Shown here one piece after another: positions 63,588 to 64,000 of a stretch of DNA of 64,000 nt (the first letter of the stretch is position 1; every line of letters starts with the position of its first letter). Position numbers and translations under genes: made by a program. This DNA comes from Catonia carolina. Taxonomy: Eukaryota; Arthropoda; Insecta; Hemiptera; Achilidae. The stretch covers positions 13,351,541-13,415,540 of the forward strand of contig JAQMRL010000008.1 of the NCBI GenBank assembly GCA_035578175.1. Reading direction: 5' to 3'. Below the pieces are notes generated by a model. It was not told where the DNA came from, ran no database searches, and saw nothing but the letters and a program-made list of their open reading frames with translations.

Positions 63588-63752
63588 ATCTGGTGTGAAA
63601 CACTCACACAACTTTCTCTTGTCAATGCAAATAATTAACAATAAAATAAAACATTAGAAATAAACAAAAAACTAACCTCAACAAACATAACCTTATTTTA
63701 ATCATGAGTGAAAGACGCAAAATGAAAATCAACTTTAGTTTGGCTTAAAAAT
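63588..63752 (-). mobile_element. HINE-like element, 3' end only
   Basis: ATCTGGTGTGAAACACTCAC to AGTTTGGCTTAAAAATA, then unrelated sequence. In intron 8 of the NRPS-like gene. Confidence 0.8.
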
Positions 63753-64000
63753 AGAGTTATAACCGCATTTGAAAGCTTGAATGGTAAAGGTAGGTAAATT
63801 GTTCAATGTTGTTATTATAGCAAAATCGGTTGAGTTGTATATGAACTGTAAAAGGGAATAAACGCTCTGAAATTTGTAGAATAGCCTATTCAGACATTCT
63901 TTATAATGGAACTAAAATGTTCCAATATTATCCTTTATAATATTTTCTATACGCAGGTATTGACAAAATTCGGGGTTTTCATATAATAACATATGTCATA
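63753..64000. other. Intron 8 at window edge
   Basis: AT-rich; nothing recognised. Confidence 0.4.

Overview
This is AT-rich, intron- and transposon-laden nuclear DNA of an arthropod, most likely an insect with a large genome. The evidence is spliced genes with GT-AG introns of 2-17 kb, mariner and Tc1 transposases, several LINE families with target-site duplications, tRNA-derived SINEs, and two genes whose sequences look insect-like. A hemipteran-type genome is my guess; the order cannot be fixed from the sequence. There are no bacterial operons, rRNA genes or CRISPR arrays.

Two host genes are supported, divergently oriented and about 13.4 kb apart. (1) On the minus strand, 17832 down to 6174, is a 4-exon 7-dehydrocholesterol reductase (DHCR7). 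The exons join in frame to 479 codons plus stop, close to the usual size of the family. (2) On the plus strand, from 31279 to beyond the right edge, is an NRPS-like gene. Eight exons (31279-63449) encode most of an adenylation (A) domain with motifs A1, A2, A3, A5, A7 and A8; the downstream domains lie outside the window. Its substrate pocket lacks the aspartate that normally holds an alpha-amino group, and a small segment between exons 7 and 8 was not found.

Everything else is mobile DNA, mostly in the introns. The dominant family is an element of about 0.95 kb, in at least 23 partial or complete copies. It has a 13-bp subterminal inverted repeat (ACTTTCTCTTGCC ... GGCAAGAGAAAGT), a (GT)n tract, two diverged internal repeats of about 200 bp, a 3' hairpin (GTGTGA-loop-TCACAC) and T-rich flanks. 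This is the architecture of DINE-1/HINE-type (Helentron-associated) elements, so I call it HINE-like. The other elements are: three tRNA-related SINE families; a 0.39-kb retroposon ending in (AAC)n; at least five groups of LINE fragments; mariner, Tc1 and foldback derivatives; a piggyBac-like MITE; a canonical non-autonomous Helitron; and a GC-rich element bounded by TG...CA.

Layout: 1-5.2 kb LINE, HINE, SINE and foldback debris; 5.2-17.8 kb DHCR7 with transposon-filled introns; 18-31 kb the gene-poor interval between the two genes, with HINE nests and two inverted copies of one MITE; 31.3-63.4 kb the NRPS-like gene with deeply nested introns; 61-63 kb two tandem arrays.

The least expected signal is a set of histone-mRNA-type 3' stem-loops in transposon-like sequence: one on the minus strand at 30308-30323, and three at exact 33-bp spacing at 34795-34876.
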